NCBI RefSeq assembly: GCF_000244915.1
Contig: NZ_CM001442.1
Location: 6,708,012 to 6,772,011, forward strand
DNA from: Bradyrhizobium sp. WSM471
GTDB lineage: Bacteria; Pseudomonadota; Alphaproteobacteria; Rhizobiales; Xanthobacteraceae
DNA length: 64,000 nt
Direction of reading: 5' to 3'
The translations under genes were made by a program, and so were the position numbers. Below the pieces are notes generated by a model. That model was not told the DNA's origin. It did no database searches and saw only the letters and a list, made by a program, of their open reading frames with translations. Of this stretch, positions 1 through 8,650 are shown piece by piece. Positions within the stretch are counted from its first letter, which is position 1; the number at the start of each line of letters is the position of its first letter.

Positions 1-264
1 GAAGCGCACGGCGATCCGGTTTTCGTCGAACGCCCAGAGGTCCTTGATCAGGCGGTAGTCGTGCTCCTTCCCCCATTTGCGGGTGAGGAATGCGACGATG
101 GCTTCACGCCCCTGAAAAACCTCGGAGCGATTGCGCCAGCGGCTGTCCTCGGTATAGGCGAGCGACACGCGCACCGGGTCGCGCGAATTCCAGGCATCCT
201 CGGCCATGCGGGCCTTCTGCGCTGCGGTCTCACGGGTAAAGGGCGGAAGCGGCGGGCGCGACAT
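1..264 (-). CDS. DUF1348 / NTF2-like small protein (3' part outside window)
   Basis: The reading frame starts at ATG 264 and runs without a stop off the left edge, giving 88 residues. It begins [19 protein letters not shown] and contains [25 protein letters not shown] and [16 protein letters not shown]. This pattern is characteristic of the DUF1348 family, about 150-residue NTF2-fold (SnoaL-like) proteins of unknown activity that are common in soil proteobacteria. The C-terminal half is missing because the window ends. It lies downstream of the ybgC remnant in the same orientation, with 77 bp between them. No catalytic role can be assigned. Confidence 0.8.
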   Translation of the reverse strand, partial: MSRPPLPPFTRETAAQKARMAEDAWNSRDPVRVSLAYTEDSRWRNRSEVFQGREAIVAFLTRKWGKEHDYRLIKDLWAFDENRIAVRF

Positions 265-341
265 GATGGCCTCATCGGTTGGCGGGAGTGCAATCTATCG
301 CCGCGCGCGGGGGAGTCGAGAGGCCGTCCGCTATCGCCCGA

Positions 342-857
342 TCACGAAATCAGATCAGCCTTCATCAAGGCGCGGATCGACTTCGGGATCGGCTGGGCGC
401 GGCCGCCGCTGATGAAGGCGACACGCACCTCGGCTTTCACCAGCACGTTTTCCCCGCGCCGCACCTCCTGCGCCAGCACGATGGACGCACCCTTCACGGC
501 GACCGGCCAGGTCACGACATCGAGCACGTCATCCATCCGGGCAGGCTTGAGGAAATCGAGATGCATCGAACGCACCACGAAGGCAAAGCTTGCGTCTTCC
601 GTCTCGGCCTGCTCGAACAGCGCCTGCTGTTCGGCACCCATCAGTCGCAGATGGTTGGTCCGTCCGCGCTCCATGAAGCGCAAATAGTTGGCGTGATAGA
701 CGATGCCGGAAAACTCTGGTTTGACGATATCGCAACAGAATACCAACTTCTTGATTTCGTTGGGGCGCTGGAGGGCGATAGCGTGAACAAGCGCAGATTT
801 TTCTACGTCCCTTTCATGGCGAGCCGCAGCGCCTTCGGGATCAGCTTCAGTGTTCAC
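342..857 (-). pseudogene. ybgC: ybgC-type acyl-CoA thioesterase, 5'-truncated and chimeric
   Basis: From about position 735 downwards the frame matches the hotdog-fold YbgC/4-hydroxybenzoyl-CoA thioesterase family: FSGIVYHANYLRFMERGRT, FVVRSMHLDFLKPARMDD and AEVRVAFISGGRAQPIPKS. The normal start, with the YYEDTD motif carrying the catalytic Asp, is replaced; the sequence reads VKPEFSGIV, so Asp has become Glu in a broken motif. The first 35 or so codons are instead a shifted reading of the end of another ybgC (IPKALRLAMKGT, then stop) plus its downstream flank, the same flank that follows the intact copy at 11699-12142. This looks like recombination between two ybgC loci that left a 5'-defective gene. 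The open frame itself is fortuitous at its start. YbgC normally works next to the Tol-Pal genes, which are absent here. Confidence 0.65.
751..846. repeat. Direct repeat, copy 1 (ybgC 3' end plus downstream flank)
   Basis: About 96 bp align by eye, at roughly 80 percent identity with a length difference of one base, to 11649-11745. Both copies contain the last codons of a ybgC gene on the minus strand and the bases that follow its stop. The copies are in the same orientation and 10.9 kb apart. Confidence 0.7.
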
Positions 858-1369
858 CTAGCTCGCCTCGAGAGAAATGTCAGCCCGGCCGCGAGCATAG
901 CGGCCCGAAGGGGCATGCGGGACGAGTGCAGCGACAACACCGGTGTTTGAGCGGTACGCGGGAACGGGGCCGTGATAACGCTCGCCACAGGCGAGCCCGT
1001 TTTCCGAGTGCCCCCGGCGAGGAGCACTTTATGGCTTGCGCGAGGCATCGTGATCCGAAGGGCCGAGACAGCATGGCTCGGCAAGCTGGCTCATAGAGCC
1101 CCGTCCGCGGAGCGGACGCGCCCACAACCTAATTAGACCCGTACTTGTGCCATGGGCGAAACCGCGGCACTTATGAGCCTGATTTCGGGAGATCCTATCG
1201 CGGACCTCACACCACTGACCCACATTAAGAACGTGTGCGGTTATTTGCGTGAGAGTTTCCGGGTTCGTTGCTCCGTCGGCGCCGCCCCTGACCGAAAGCC
1301 CAACCGATCGCTCCTGCATTGACGGTTTCGTCCGCGGAGCCGGAGCAGGACTGGCGTGTATCGTACTCC
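858..1369. other. No recognisable gene
   Basis: This stretch of about 510 bp lies between the ybgC remnant and the IS21 relic. All frames are short and show no familiar motif. I see no RNA gene or repeat. Confidence 0.5.
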
Positions 1370-1378
1370 GTCAACCCA

Positions 1379-1510
1379 GCTCCATGGCCTGGCCGGAATA
1401 GTCGACGAACAGCTTCTCGCCGGCGACATGGACCTGGGGACAGGATGGGCTTGAGGGGGCCGGCCCATTGCTTGTCGCGTTCGCATAGCTGAAGCAGTCG
1501 GAGTTAGGCA
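1379..1510 (-). pseudogene. istA: IS21-family istA transposase relic
   Basis: Read on the minus strand, 1440-1379 encodes QVHVAGEKLFVDYSGQAME, the conserved stretch of IS21 IstA that holds the first Asp of the DDE catalytic triad. Just upstream, in another frame, LCERDKQW resembles the IstA segment that normally precedes it, so a frameshift lies between the two. The rest of istA and all of istB are missing. Together with the 23-bp terminal repeats at 1565-1679 this marks the remains of one end of an IS21 element. Confidence 0.65.
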
Positions 1511-1564
1511 AAAGACCAAGGTAGCTGGGTTGCAGACTGTCAGCGGTGCGCGCCTCCTGGTTAC

Positions 1565-1679
1565 CCCCGATCGCAATCGCTGAAATAGCGATCACGATCG
1601 GCTGGAAACGGTGATCACGATGCTCTGGAATGGGCGATCACGATGGCTTGGACTTCGTGATCGCGAACGGCTGGAACAC
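1565..1679. repeat. Five tandem 23-bp repeats, IS21-type terminal repeats
   Basis: Units start at 1565, 1588, 1611, 1634 and 1657, an exact 23-bp period. Units two to four share the core GATCACGAT followed by a CTGGAA- or TTGGAC-like block; units one and five are more diverged (CGATCGCAATCGCTGAAAT and GTGATCGCGAACGGCTGGAA). IS21 elements carry such multiple repeats at their ends as transposase binding sites. Position upstream of the istA relic fits this. Confidence 0.7.
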
Positions 1680-1838
1680 GCACTTACCGGGCGCCCCGTC
1701 GACCTGCCACGCTACTACGTCGCGACGTGGAGCGATGCCGTCAAGCTGTCGGGTGCGCAAGAGGCAGGACACCGCGCTGATCTACGCTCGCAAGCGAAGG
1801 GGCATGTCAAGGAGTTGGAGATATCTGCAACGCCGCAA

Positions 1839-1961
1839 CCTGACGCGGCGTTTGATTCACGCATTTCTTCCAGCGCCAATGTTGCGATGCAGTTACAGCA
1901 ATTTGCGTGCACGTTGTTAAGACGCAGCCGGCTCGGGGGCACTCAAGACATGGGAATAGAA
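1839..1961 (+). promoter_or_regulatory. Upstream region shared by the two outer membrane protein genes (copy 1)
   Basis: About 120 bp directly before the outer membrane protein start align well, by eye, with the reverse complement of 7372-7493, the region before its paralogue. Shared blocks are TTCACGCATTTCTT, CAGCAATT, GCACGTTGTTAAGACGCA and CACTCAAGACATG. The gene and its control region were therefore duplicated together and lie in opposite orientation. A promoter is likely inside, but I could not fix -35 and -10 boxes. Confidence 0.55.
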
Positions 1962-2696
1962 ATGAAGAACTTGTTGCTTATGACAGTCAGTACGGTGGCG
2001 CTTGCTGCGGTGGCCCCCGCATTCAGTGCTGATCTGCCTGCGCAACCCATCAGGCCTCTCTACACCACCGCTCCAGGACCTGTCGCGGCTGCAATCTACG
2101 ATTGGAGTGCTTACTATTTCGGCGTGAACGGTGGTCTGAGCTCAGGCGAGAGTTGTTGGGAGTACCTTGGCAGCACGCCCGAGGGCTGTCATCATCCGAC
2201 AGGCGGTAGCGTGGGCCTCCAGATCGGCTATCGATGGCAGATGGGCCAGATCGTGCTGGGTGTTGAGGGCCAGGGCAACTGGGCTGATTTGACCGGGTCC
2301 AATCACAGCATCGCGTTTTCCGATACTACCAACCAGACTAAGATTGACGCGTTCGGTCTCATGACGGGGCAGATTGGTTATGCCTTCGGGAACAACGTAC
2401 TTTACGGCAAAGGCGGCGCCGCAGTCACGAGCAACATCCATCAGATCAGCTCGACCGTGGCAGGAGCCAGTAGGAAAAGTGACGTTCTTTGGGGCGGTGT
2501 GTTGGGGGTCGGATTCGAGCACGGCCTCGCACCGAACTGGACGGTGGGCTTCGAGTACGACCACCTGTTCTTCCAGCCCCGCACGGCGAAATTCAGCGGG
2601 AACATCGGTGGGGCCGATCGCATCCGCGAGGGTCTCGACCTTATCACGGTACGGGTCAACTATAAGTTTGGCGGTCCGATTCTCCTGAAATATTGA
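1962..2696 (+). CDS. Outer membrane beta-barrel protein, Omp25/31 type (paralogue 1)
   Basis: The product (244 residues from ATG 1962) starts with a signal peptide, MKNLLLMTVSTVALAAVAP, with cleavage expected after AFSA. After a Pro-rich linker comes YDWSAYYFGVNGG, the typical first strand of rhizobial Omp25/Omp31 porin-like barrels, then repeated amphipathic strands (IGYRWQMGQIVLGVEGQGNWADL, WTVGFEYDHLF) and a final strand VNYKFGGPILLKY ending in an aromatic residue. It should sit in the outer membrane as an eight-stranded barrel. An in-frame ATG at 1950 is an alternative start; the much longer upstream open frame runs through the IS21 relic and is not coding. A rho-independent terminator follows. 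The paralogue at 6628-7371 is about the same length and very similar. Confidence 0.85.
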   Translation: MKNLLLMTVSTVALAAVAPAFSADLPAQPIRPLYTTAPGPVAAAIYDWSAYYFGVNGGLSSGESCWEYLGSTPEGCHHPTGGSVGLQIGYRWQMGQIVLGVEGQGNWADLTGSNHSIAFSDTTNQTKIDAFGLMTGQIGYAFGNNVLYGKGGAAVTSNIHQISSTVAGASRKSDVLWGGVLGVGFEHGLAPNWTVGFEYDHLFFQPRTAKFSGNIGGADRIREGLDLITVRVNYKFGGPILLKY

Positions 2697-2713
2697 TCCG
2701 TACTTGTGTCGAT

Positions 2714-2734
2714 GGCCCCGGCCTAGCCGGGGCC
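2714..2734 (+). terminator. Terminator of outer membrane protein gene 1
   Basis: A perfect 9-bp stem, GGCCCCGGC and GCCGGGGCC, with a CTA loop lies 18 bp after the stop codon and is followed by ATTT. The T run is short. Confidence 0.7.
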
Positions 2735-2740
2735 ATTTGA

Positions 2741-3586
2741 AGGAAAGCATGGCCCGCTCAGAGCCCGGCCATTCAGGCAATTCCGACGTGAGATTCAAGC
2801 GCGCGATCCCGGCCCTTCGCCTTTCGCTGGCCTGCGATCCCTCCTTCTCCGGACGGCAAGCTCGGCAGCACTTGGCGGGGAACCGCCGGCTCAGCGCTGG
2901 AGCACATTCGACACCGAAAGTCGGCCGTAATCGTGGACAGGGTAGTCGCAAGGGCGCCGAGCTCGGAACCTGCGTCGATCCCGCGGGAATGATACTGCTT
3001 AGCTTGCGGCTGCCGCCTTGCCAGGGTAAGCGGCGCATCGCCGTCGCAATCGAGGCAGACGAGATCGTCGAACACAGCTGCCTCCGCTGAGGCGGCCACG
3101 GCAAGATCCGCCTGCAAGCGTTGAGGACATAATAGATCGGCTCATCCGCGTCTGTCGCGAACCCGGACGATAGGCAGCTCGGCTTTCCAGCATCTCACCG
3201 GCCCGTCCGATCTTTCGGATCACTCGGCCTCGCCTGCTTCGGCTACGAGCGGCAACCGAGCAGGCGAGCACCTGCCCTCCGACATCGCCGACATCGCGCG
3301 CCAAGCGCCGATGCGGACCGAGGAGAAATCATCGGTGCCGCGGGCGGGGCGCAATGACGTCAGTGAAAGCCGCGGACACGGGCGACTCCATGATGAAGCA
3401 AGGCGGCATCCACAGCAGGACTGACCCGAGTTTCTCCGGCCAGGACGCCATAACCCTCGCGCTCAGATGGCATCGCTGCCGGGCGCAAGCTCCATGGCCG
3501 GGCAGAACTCTAGTCTCGCGTCGCCTTGCAACCCGCCGAAACCCAGTCGGTCAGCCACGCCGGAGCGCGGGGAATAGGTTTGGAGT
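2741..3586. other. No recognisable gene
   Basis: About 850 bp between the terminator and the small minus-strand gene. The open frames here have no family motif, no good ribosome site, and overlap each other on both strands. Probably decayed accessory sequence. Confidence 0.45.
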
Positions 3587-3841
3587 TCATTCTCGGTCCT
3601 TCACACCTCGAAGGGGGTTCTGCAGTTCGCACCCGTAGCAACCACAACAGGATTCCTGCAGACTCCGTAGCGCGAGACGCGTCAAGACAGTTGGATCCAA
3701 GTGGCCTTTTGCGGCCAGAGCTAATACCTTTTCGGCGAGGCACGCCTTCAACGAAGACGTCCGGTTTGCTTCGGGCACCATCCCGATCGCATCGTCCAGA
3801 ACACCTCGCAACAAAGCGCATAGTTTGGTTTTCGGTGTCAT
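3587..3841 (-). CDS. Small hypothetical protein (84 aa)
   Basis: From ATG 3841 the frame reads MTPKTKLCALLRGVLDDAIG, then MVPEANRTSSLKACLAEKVL and ALAAKGHLDPTVLTRLAL, ending in a Cys-rich tail (SCCGCYGCELQ). The regular Leu/Ala spacing suggests a short helical protein. The open frame continues upstream for 280 further codons, but that part looks like decayed sequence. I do not recognise a family and no clear ribosome site is visible. It may be a real small gene or the end of a broken one. Confidence 0.4.
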   Translation of the reverse strand: MTPKTKLCALLRGVLDDAIGMVPEANRTSSLKACLAEKVLALAAKGHLDPTVLTRLALRSLQESCCGCYGCELQNPLRGVKDRE

Positions 3842-5251
3842 GGCGCTAATCCAAAAACAACGGAGATCTGGCCGACCTCGGCTCCGGCCCGCCTGGCCGG
3901 TGGCCCCCGGAAAGCCGTGCGGAATAAACCTTCTTCGCTCCAGGGAGCGGGAGGAGTAAGGGAGACGGCCGAGCCTACAAGTACAAGAGCTAGGTTTCGG
4001 TAATGTGACAGTTCGTGCTCCGCTCATTCTGGATGCATGACGGCTTAAGAAAGCATCCTGCGGATAGGTCCTTTGGCTTTCAAGTCGACGCTTGCTGACG
4101 CTATCAACAAAAGTTCGTAAAGCATTTGGTGAGGATCGCCGAGCCGTGAATTGGGCAGCCTTAGTGGATTGCTTGTTTCGATCGCGCCAATTCCAGCTTA
4201 GGAGCTCGTCGCGCCTTTTGAGCCGGATGTGCGGCGCGGTTGCTATAGTCGGCGAGCCACGCTTGTGAAATCCACGCTGCTCAATCTGGCGGTCATGTTC
4301 ACGGCCAGAGCTCCGGCTCGGCGGAAACGGATTGGTCCGCAGGCTCAGAGTTGTCAAATCCCGGTTCTGGTAGTTGAAACACGACGCAACATCATCTTGA
4401 ACTCTTCTGGCACGGTTCACAGTTGAGCTTACGGTGATAAGAATTTCTCTTCGAGATAATTTCGGCGTGCTCCGGCCAGCCCAGCTTGTCGCCGTCCAGG
4501 ATCGCTGGTTCGAGTGGCTCGATATTCGCACCGAAACTTTCGCCCAGCTGCGCGATCCAGTGACGCTAGAACGAGCTTGGGTGCCACTGGGCTCGATTAC
4601 CGTTCCGCCAGAACCAGAATGGACACCAACACATCCGGCGGTCACAAGGGCTCGCCGCCCCACGTAATGCCTACCCCTGTTTAGCACCGTATTCCATGGA
4701 GGCGGATCAAGTTTGAAACATCCCGCATGGTCGTTCTGGCTAGTCAGTCAGTGTCCGGTGCCATGTGTGACACAATTATGATTGCTCGCGGGACAACACC
4801 GTTGAGGCGTGTCTGACTCACACTGTCGAACTTACGACACGCTGGTACTTATTTGTAGAGCTAGGCGGTGTGGACTCTGAGAACCCATTTCCAGGAGCAA
4901 ATCAGATTCATGGCTGTTTTCTCGGAGCAAGTCTTCGGTGTCATGAACCCGCTGGCTCGACTGCAGGTCGAACGCGACGCGGCTGCTTTGTAGCTTACCC
5001 GCCGCGGCTGTAATGGCCCCCTACAGCCATCCGCCGCCCCTTTGCCTCAGTCCGCGCGCTGCAACAGCGCGCTAGCCGTCATCCACAACAACACGTCACG
5101 GGGGTTCCGATATGCAGTTGCTAAGTTTCTCCACGCCGAGCGCCATTCTCTCGAGTGCCCCTTCTCACAACTTAAGCAATTCAGCAGCGTTGCGACCGAT
5201 TGACGCGGAACGGAAGGTCAGGTGTCCGTCAACTCCCTACAGCTATAGGAA
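3842..5251. other. Decayed region, possible IS66 tnpC tail at 4195-4248
   Basis: No intact gene is visible in 1.4 kb. On the minus strand, 4248-4195 reads IATAPHIRLKRRDELLSWNW, which resembles the conserved end of IS66 TnpC (HPxxRLDELLPWNW). This is too short and diverged to be certain. The remaining frames show nothing familiar. Confidence 0.35.
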
Positions 5252-6463
5252 TCATGTGGCTGGCTTCCTTATCTCGATCGACGGCAGTGGCCCACCGTGG
5301 ATCTTTGCCTCAAAGCTCCGCAGCCGCTGATAGATCGAGATCAGTTCGACGATCGTGCTCCAGGAGTTGACGAGATACTGAAACGAGGTTCGTACTTGCG
5401 TGAACGCGTTGAGGATCTGGTTCATCGCGCCGAGGGTGATCCTGCCCGCGATGATTGTGGGCGCAAGCAGCAGATAAGGAAAGATGACGTCAGCCTGCAG
5501 ATAGACGATCCGGCCGATATTGAAGTACATGAAGTTCAGATAGAGCCGGAAGTAATTCCTGCGAATGTCGCTAAACAGCACGCTCAATGTCGGCGCATTG
5601 GCACGCGCCGTATCATCCTCGCCGAGCACGAGCTCCTTGCGATAGGCCGCTTCGACCCGCTGGTTGAAAAATTCAATTCCGGGCAGGCGGATGCCGATAA
5701 GCGCGAGAACGCCGGTGCCCAGGATCGACCAGATCACCGCGGCGAACACCAGCGGATAGGCAATCGAGCCGAACAGAGGCAGCTCCGTGACGTTGCTGGA
5801 CAGCCTCACCAGAACCGGCAGGAACGCCAACAGTGTCAGCACCGCGCTGATGAGATTGACGCCTAGACCTTCCATCGTGCTGGCGAAGCGCATCGTGTCT
5901 TCCTGGATCCGCTGGGAGGCGCCTTCGATCGTGCGCAGCCGTGGCCAGTTGGCGACATAAAAATCGTTCATCGCCGTGCGCCAGCGGAAGATGTAGTGGC
6001 TGACGAAGAATCGCGTCATCACGCCGACCACGACGGCCACGAGCGCTATGCCGGCAAAGGTCGACAACTCGCTGTAGAACTGCTCGACCGTGACCGGCGC
6101 CGACTTCGAAAGCGCAGCCTGGATCATGTCATAGAACGGTCCATACCAGCTGTTGATCGCGACCGAGACCTGGACCTGAAAGTAAGAGGTGAACAGGATC
6201 AGCGCCGAACCAAGAATGGACCACGTCGCCCAGGGATGGGGGGCAAATAACATCCATGCCGCCGCGAACACCGTAACGGCCAGCGCAAAATAGAGATCAA
6301 ACCACAGCGCCGAGGCCGACCAGAACGTCGCAAGCCCGACCGGCTTCTCCGGGGCTGGAAAGAGATTGCCGGCAAATACATACCAAAACGCCATCGCCAA
6401 CGCCGTCCAAAGAATTGACGACGCAAAGAACAACTTTGGTCGAGGGAAGAATGAAACGAACAT
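5252..6463 (-). CDS. SbmA/BacA-family peptide transporter
   Basis: The 403-residue protein matches SbmA/BacA along its length: [18 protein letters not shown] near the start, [120 protein letters not shown] and [19 protein letters not shown]. This family has about eight inner-membrane helices and imports antimicrobial peptides using the proton gradient; in legume symbionts BacA/BclA relatives protect against nodule-specific cysteine-rich peptides. There is no ABC ATPase domain, so it is SbmA/BacA-like rather than BclA-like. AAGGA lies 8 bases before the ATG. The gene sits between the two outer membrane protein paralogues. Substrate is unknown. Confidence 0.9.
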   Translation of the reverse strand: MFVSFFPRPKLFFASSILWTALAMAFWYVFAGNLFPAPEKPVGLATFWSASALWFDLYFALAVTVFAAAWMLFAPHPWATWSILGSALILFTSYFQVQVSVAINSWYGPFYDMIQAALSKSAPVTVEQFYSELSTFAGIALVAVVVGVMTRFFVSHYIFRWRTAMNDFYVANWPRLRTIEGASQRIQEDTMRFASTMEGLGVNLISAVLTLLAFLPVLVRLSSNVTELPLFGSIAYPLVFAAVIWSILGTGVLALIGIRLPGIEFFNQRVEAAYRKELVLGEDDTARANAPTLSVLFSDIRRNYFRLYLNFMYFNIGRIVYLQADVIFPYLLLAPTIIAGRITLGAMNQILNAFTQVRTSFQYLVNSWSTIVELISIYQRLRSFEAKIHGGPLPSIEIRKPAT

Positions 6464-6578
6464 GCTCGCTGTCCTTTATCGATTTAGAACTTCAGCTCAG
6501 AAGATGAACTCGCCGCGGTTTCGCTAACTGTTCCTGACTTCCGGTCACCCGCCAGTCGCGTCGCACGCGCGATGCCTG

Positions 6579-6604
6579 AAAGGCCCCGGTCTAGCCGGGG
6601 CCTT
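6579..6604 (-). terminator. Terminator of outer membrane protein gene 2
   Basis: On the minus strand AAGGCCCCGG and CCGGGGCCTT form a 10-bp stem around a short CTAGA loop, about 25 bp past the stop. The stem is nearly the same as the terminator at 2714-2734, so gene and terminator were duplicated together. Confidence 0.65.
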
Positions 6605-6627
6605 CGATTCACCAGTCCGACTTCAGA

Positions 6628-7371
6628 TCAATATTTGAGCAGAATCGGGCCGCCGAACTTATAGTTGAGCCGCGCAGTCACAAGATCGAAATCCTGGCGG
6701 ATGCGGTCGCCGCCCAGCGAACCAGCAGCCACGACAAAGTTCACGTCGGCATCCCGCATGAACAAGTGGTCGTACTCGACGCTTACCGACCAGTTCGGCG
6801 CGAAACCGACTTCGATCCCGGCGCCCACAGTAGCACCCCAAGGGCTGCTATCAGCGCCCGCGAACTGCGCGCCCGTGACTGCGGAGTTGACTCGATACGT
6901 GTTGCTCGCCACTGCGACGCCGCCCTTGGCGTAAAACAGTACGGTGTCGAGCGCATAACCGATCTGCCCAGTCATCGTACCGAACGCACCAATCTTGCTC
7001 TGGTCGACATCGCCGAACGCAATGCTGACGTTGGATCCGCTCAGATCAGCCCAGTTCCCCTGACCTTCAACGCCCAGCACGATCTGGCCGATCTGCCATC
7101 GATAGCCGATCTGCCCGCCGACGGTAATGCCGGTCGCATCATGACAGCCCTCAGGGGTGCGACCATTGTAGTCCCAGCAATTCGAGCTTGAGCCCAAGCC
7201 GCCGTTCACACCGACGTAGAGGCCGCTCCAGTCGTAAATTGCAGCCGCGACAGGCGGCGGAGCTTTGGAGTAGAGAGGTTGGACGGGCTGCGCAGCCAGG
7301 TCTGCACCGGATGCGGACGCAATTGCGCCAAGCGCCACAATGCTCACAGTCGTAAGCAAGAAGTTCTTCAT
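6628..7371 (-). CDS. Outer membrane beta-barrel protein, Omp25/31 type (paralogue 2)
   Basis: The product is 247 residues from ATG 7371 (another in-frame ATG lies at 7383). It has the signal peptide MKNFLLTTVSIVALGAIASA, then YDWSGLYVGVNGGLGSS, IGYRWQIGQIVLGVEGQGNW, WSVSVEYDHLFM and the closing strand LNYKFGGPILLKY. It is clearly a paralogue of the gene at 1962-2696, differing mainly in the surface-loop segments. Expected location is the outer membrane. It shares an upstream block of about 120 bp and a terminator with its paralogue. Confidence 0.88.
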   Translation of the reverse strand: MKNFLLTTVSIVALGAIASASGADLAAQPVQPLYSKAPPPVAAAIYDWSGLYVGVNGGLGSSSNCWDYNGRTPEGCHDATGITVGGQIGYRWQIGQIVLGVEGQGNWADLSGSNVSIAFGDVDQSKIGAFGTMTGQIGYALDTVLFYAKGGVAVASNTYRVNSAVTGAQFAGADSSPWGATVGAGIEVGFAPNWSVSVEYDHLFMRDADVNFVVAAGSLGGDRIRQDFDLVTARLNYKFGGPILLKY

Positions 7372-7493
7372 TTCTACTCTCATGTCTTGAGTGCCCCGAG
7401 CCTCATGCGTCTTAACAACGTGCGCGCGAATTGCTGTAGCTGCGTCACAACATTCGTGCCGAAAGAAATGCGTGAACCGGACGCTGCGTTAGG
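7372..7493 (-). promoter_or_regulatory. Upstream region shared by the two outer membrane protein genes (copy 2)
   Basis: The reverse complement aligns with 1839-1961 almost throughout (TTCACGCATTTCTT, CAGCAATT, GCACGTTGTTAAGACGCA, CACTCAAGACATG). Conservation of a non-coding block before both genes suggests shared regulation. Individual promoter boxes were not assigned. Confidence 0.55.
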
Positions 7494-7525
7494 TTCTGCG
7501 TTGCAGATCATTCCCAAGTGTCCCC

Positions 7526-7935
7526 TTACGGAGGCCACCATGGGCGGAGCGCCACATCGGCATGCGTTTCTTGGAATCCCGGGCCCACCTTGATATCCCG
7601 CATTCCAAGTTCGGCGGAGACATCGAGCAGTTTGCTGACGGAATTTGTCGGATTCCATTCGCTTCTCGTCAGTCCTGTACCAATCGAGCAGAAATTCAAT
7701 CTTCAGATATTTAATGCCATTGTCTTGAAGAATGCGTCTCATTTCCGCAAAACCAATCTTGCTTTGCGCGACCATCGTGTCTTCGTAGTGAAGACCGAAC
7801 CCGTTGAACCCCGCGCGCGCTGCCCCTTCGACCCTGCCTTTGAATTGGAATGGAGTGACCTCAGCAGGCCCCCAGCGGGTAAACGTGCCCCGAAAGCGCG
7901 AAATACGAGATCAGAAGCTCTACGTCATTAGCCAC
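7526..7935 (-). pseudogene. Sugar phosphate isomerase/epimerase (TIM-barrel), frameshifted N-terminal part
   Basis: A GTG at 7935 starts VANDVELLISYFALSGHVYP, the usual opening of AP-endonuclease-2-like sugar phosphate isomerases. An extra G in a run of five then shifts the frame; the match resumes with PFQFKGRVEGAARAGFNGFG, SKIGFAEMRRILQDNGIKYL and FLLDWYRTDEKRMESDKFR, shifts again, and resumes as KLLDVSAELGMRDIKVGPGF before a stop at 7526. Only about the first half of the family's 280-300 residues remains, so this is a truncated pseudogene with two frameshifts. Confidence 0.75.
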
Positions 7936-8353
7936 GGCACTATCCTCGCGCGTTCAAGCGGTGAAGTAAGGTATGGCAGCCCACAGGCCACCGGTTGCCA
8001 TTCTGATATCATGGCACTCGCTGACATAAAGTGGGCGCCCCACGAAACAGTTTTGCCTATTGGAGGCCCGGACCAACTTCGAAAATGGCCGCGCGGCCCT
8101 TCATTCGATTGGCGGCGCATCCGGCGCAATGTTGTTGTCGGCACGGCACGCGGCATAAAGAGCGCTAGCCGGTGCGCGGTCTCGAACGTAAGCGGCATTT
8201 CCGCGACGATATCCATCCTCTTTGAGCGACGGTGAATGACGATCGCTCGATCGTGCTGATCCGCATTCCAGAAAACAACATAAAGATTGTACCTTCTAAT
8301 GAATCGTAACCCTACGCGGTAGGCCGCAGCGCGCTGATCTTTCCAGTTAACCG
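7936..8353. other. No recognisable gene; left boundary of the IS66 element
   Basis: About 420 bp without a convincing gene. The left end of the IS66 element should lie between 8280 and 8353. I looked for terminal inverted repeats and could not pair them with confidence. Confidence 0.4.
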
Positions 8354-8650
8354 TTAGAGCTCGTCGGACTCCTCGGTTTTCGGCTTCATCGTCGCAGCGA
8401 GCACTTGGCGGCGTTTATCGATGATGCTAGGGTCCTCTTTGTGGATTGCGATCAGCTCTTTGAGGTTCTCGATCCCCTCATCGGTGAACGCCATCACCCC
8501 ATCTTCACCGACGCCCACGACCCATAGCTGGCCGTCCTCGGGGTCCATTTCTTCGGCGACCTCGAACAGCCATTCCTCGTCTTCTCCAAGCATCTCGGCG
8601 ACATGGCCGAGGGTAAACACGTGGCTGACTTTGTTGACGGGCCCCATCAA
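8354..8650 (-). CDS. IS66-associated small acidic protein (98 aa)
   Basis: This acidic protein (GHVAEMLGEDEEWLFEVAEE, VVGVGEDGVMAFTDEGIENL) starts at ATG 8650, overlapping the last codon of the transposase by 4 bp, so it is translationally coupled to tnpC. Small proteins of this kind often follow IS66 transposases in Bradyrhizobium-like genomes, to my recollection; their role is unknown. It is probably a passenger or accessory gene of the element. Confidence 0.7.
   Translation of the reverse strand: MMGPVNKVSHVFTLGHVAEMLGEDEEWLFEVAEEMDPEDGQLWVVGVGEDGVMAFTDEGIENLKELIAIHKEDPSIIDKRRQVLAATMKPKTEESDEL

Noticed and set aside
1611..1961. Long N-terminal extension of outer membrane protein 1
   Set aside because: It would run through IS21 terminal repeats and place the signal peptide inside the protein.
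2142..3104. 320-codon minus-strand frame
   Set aside because: It is antisense to the outer membrane protein gene and its terminator and shows no family features.
3842..4687. N-terminal 280 codons of a long minus-strand frame
   Set aside because: Composition looks random (Arg/Ser-rich, no motif) and it covers a possible IS66 relic in another frame; only the last 84 codons look like a protein.
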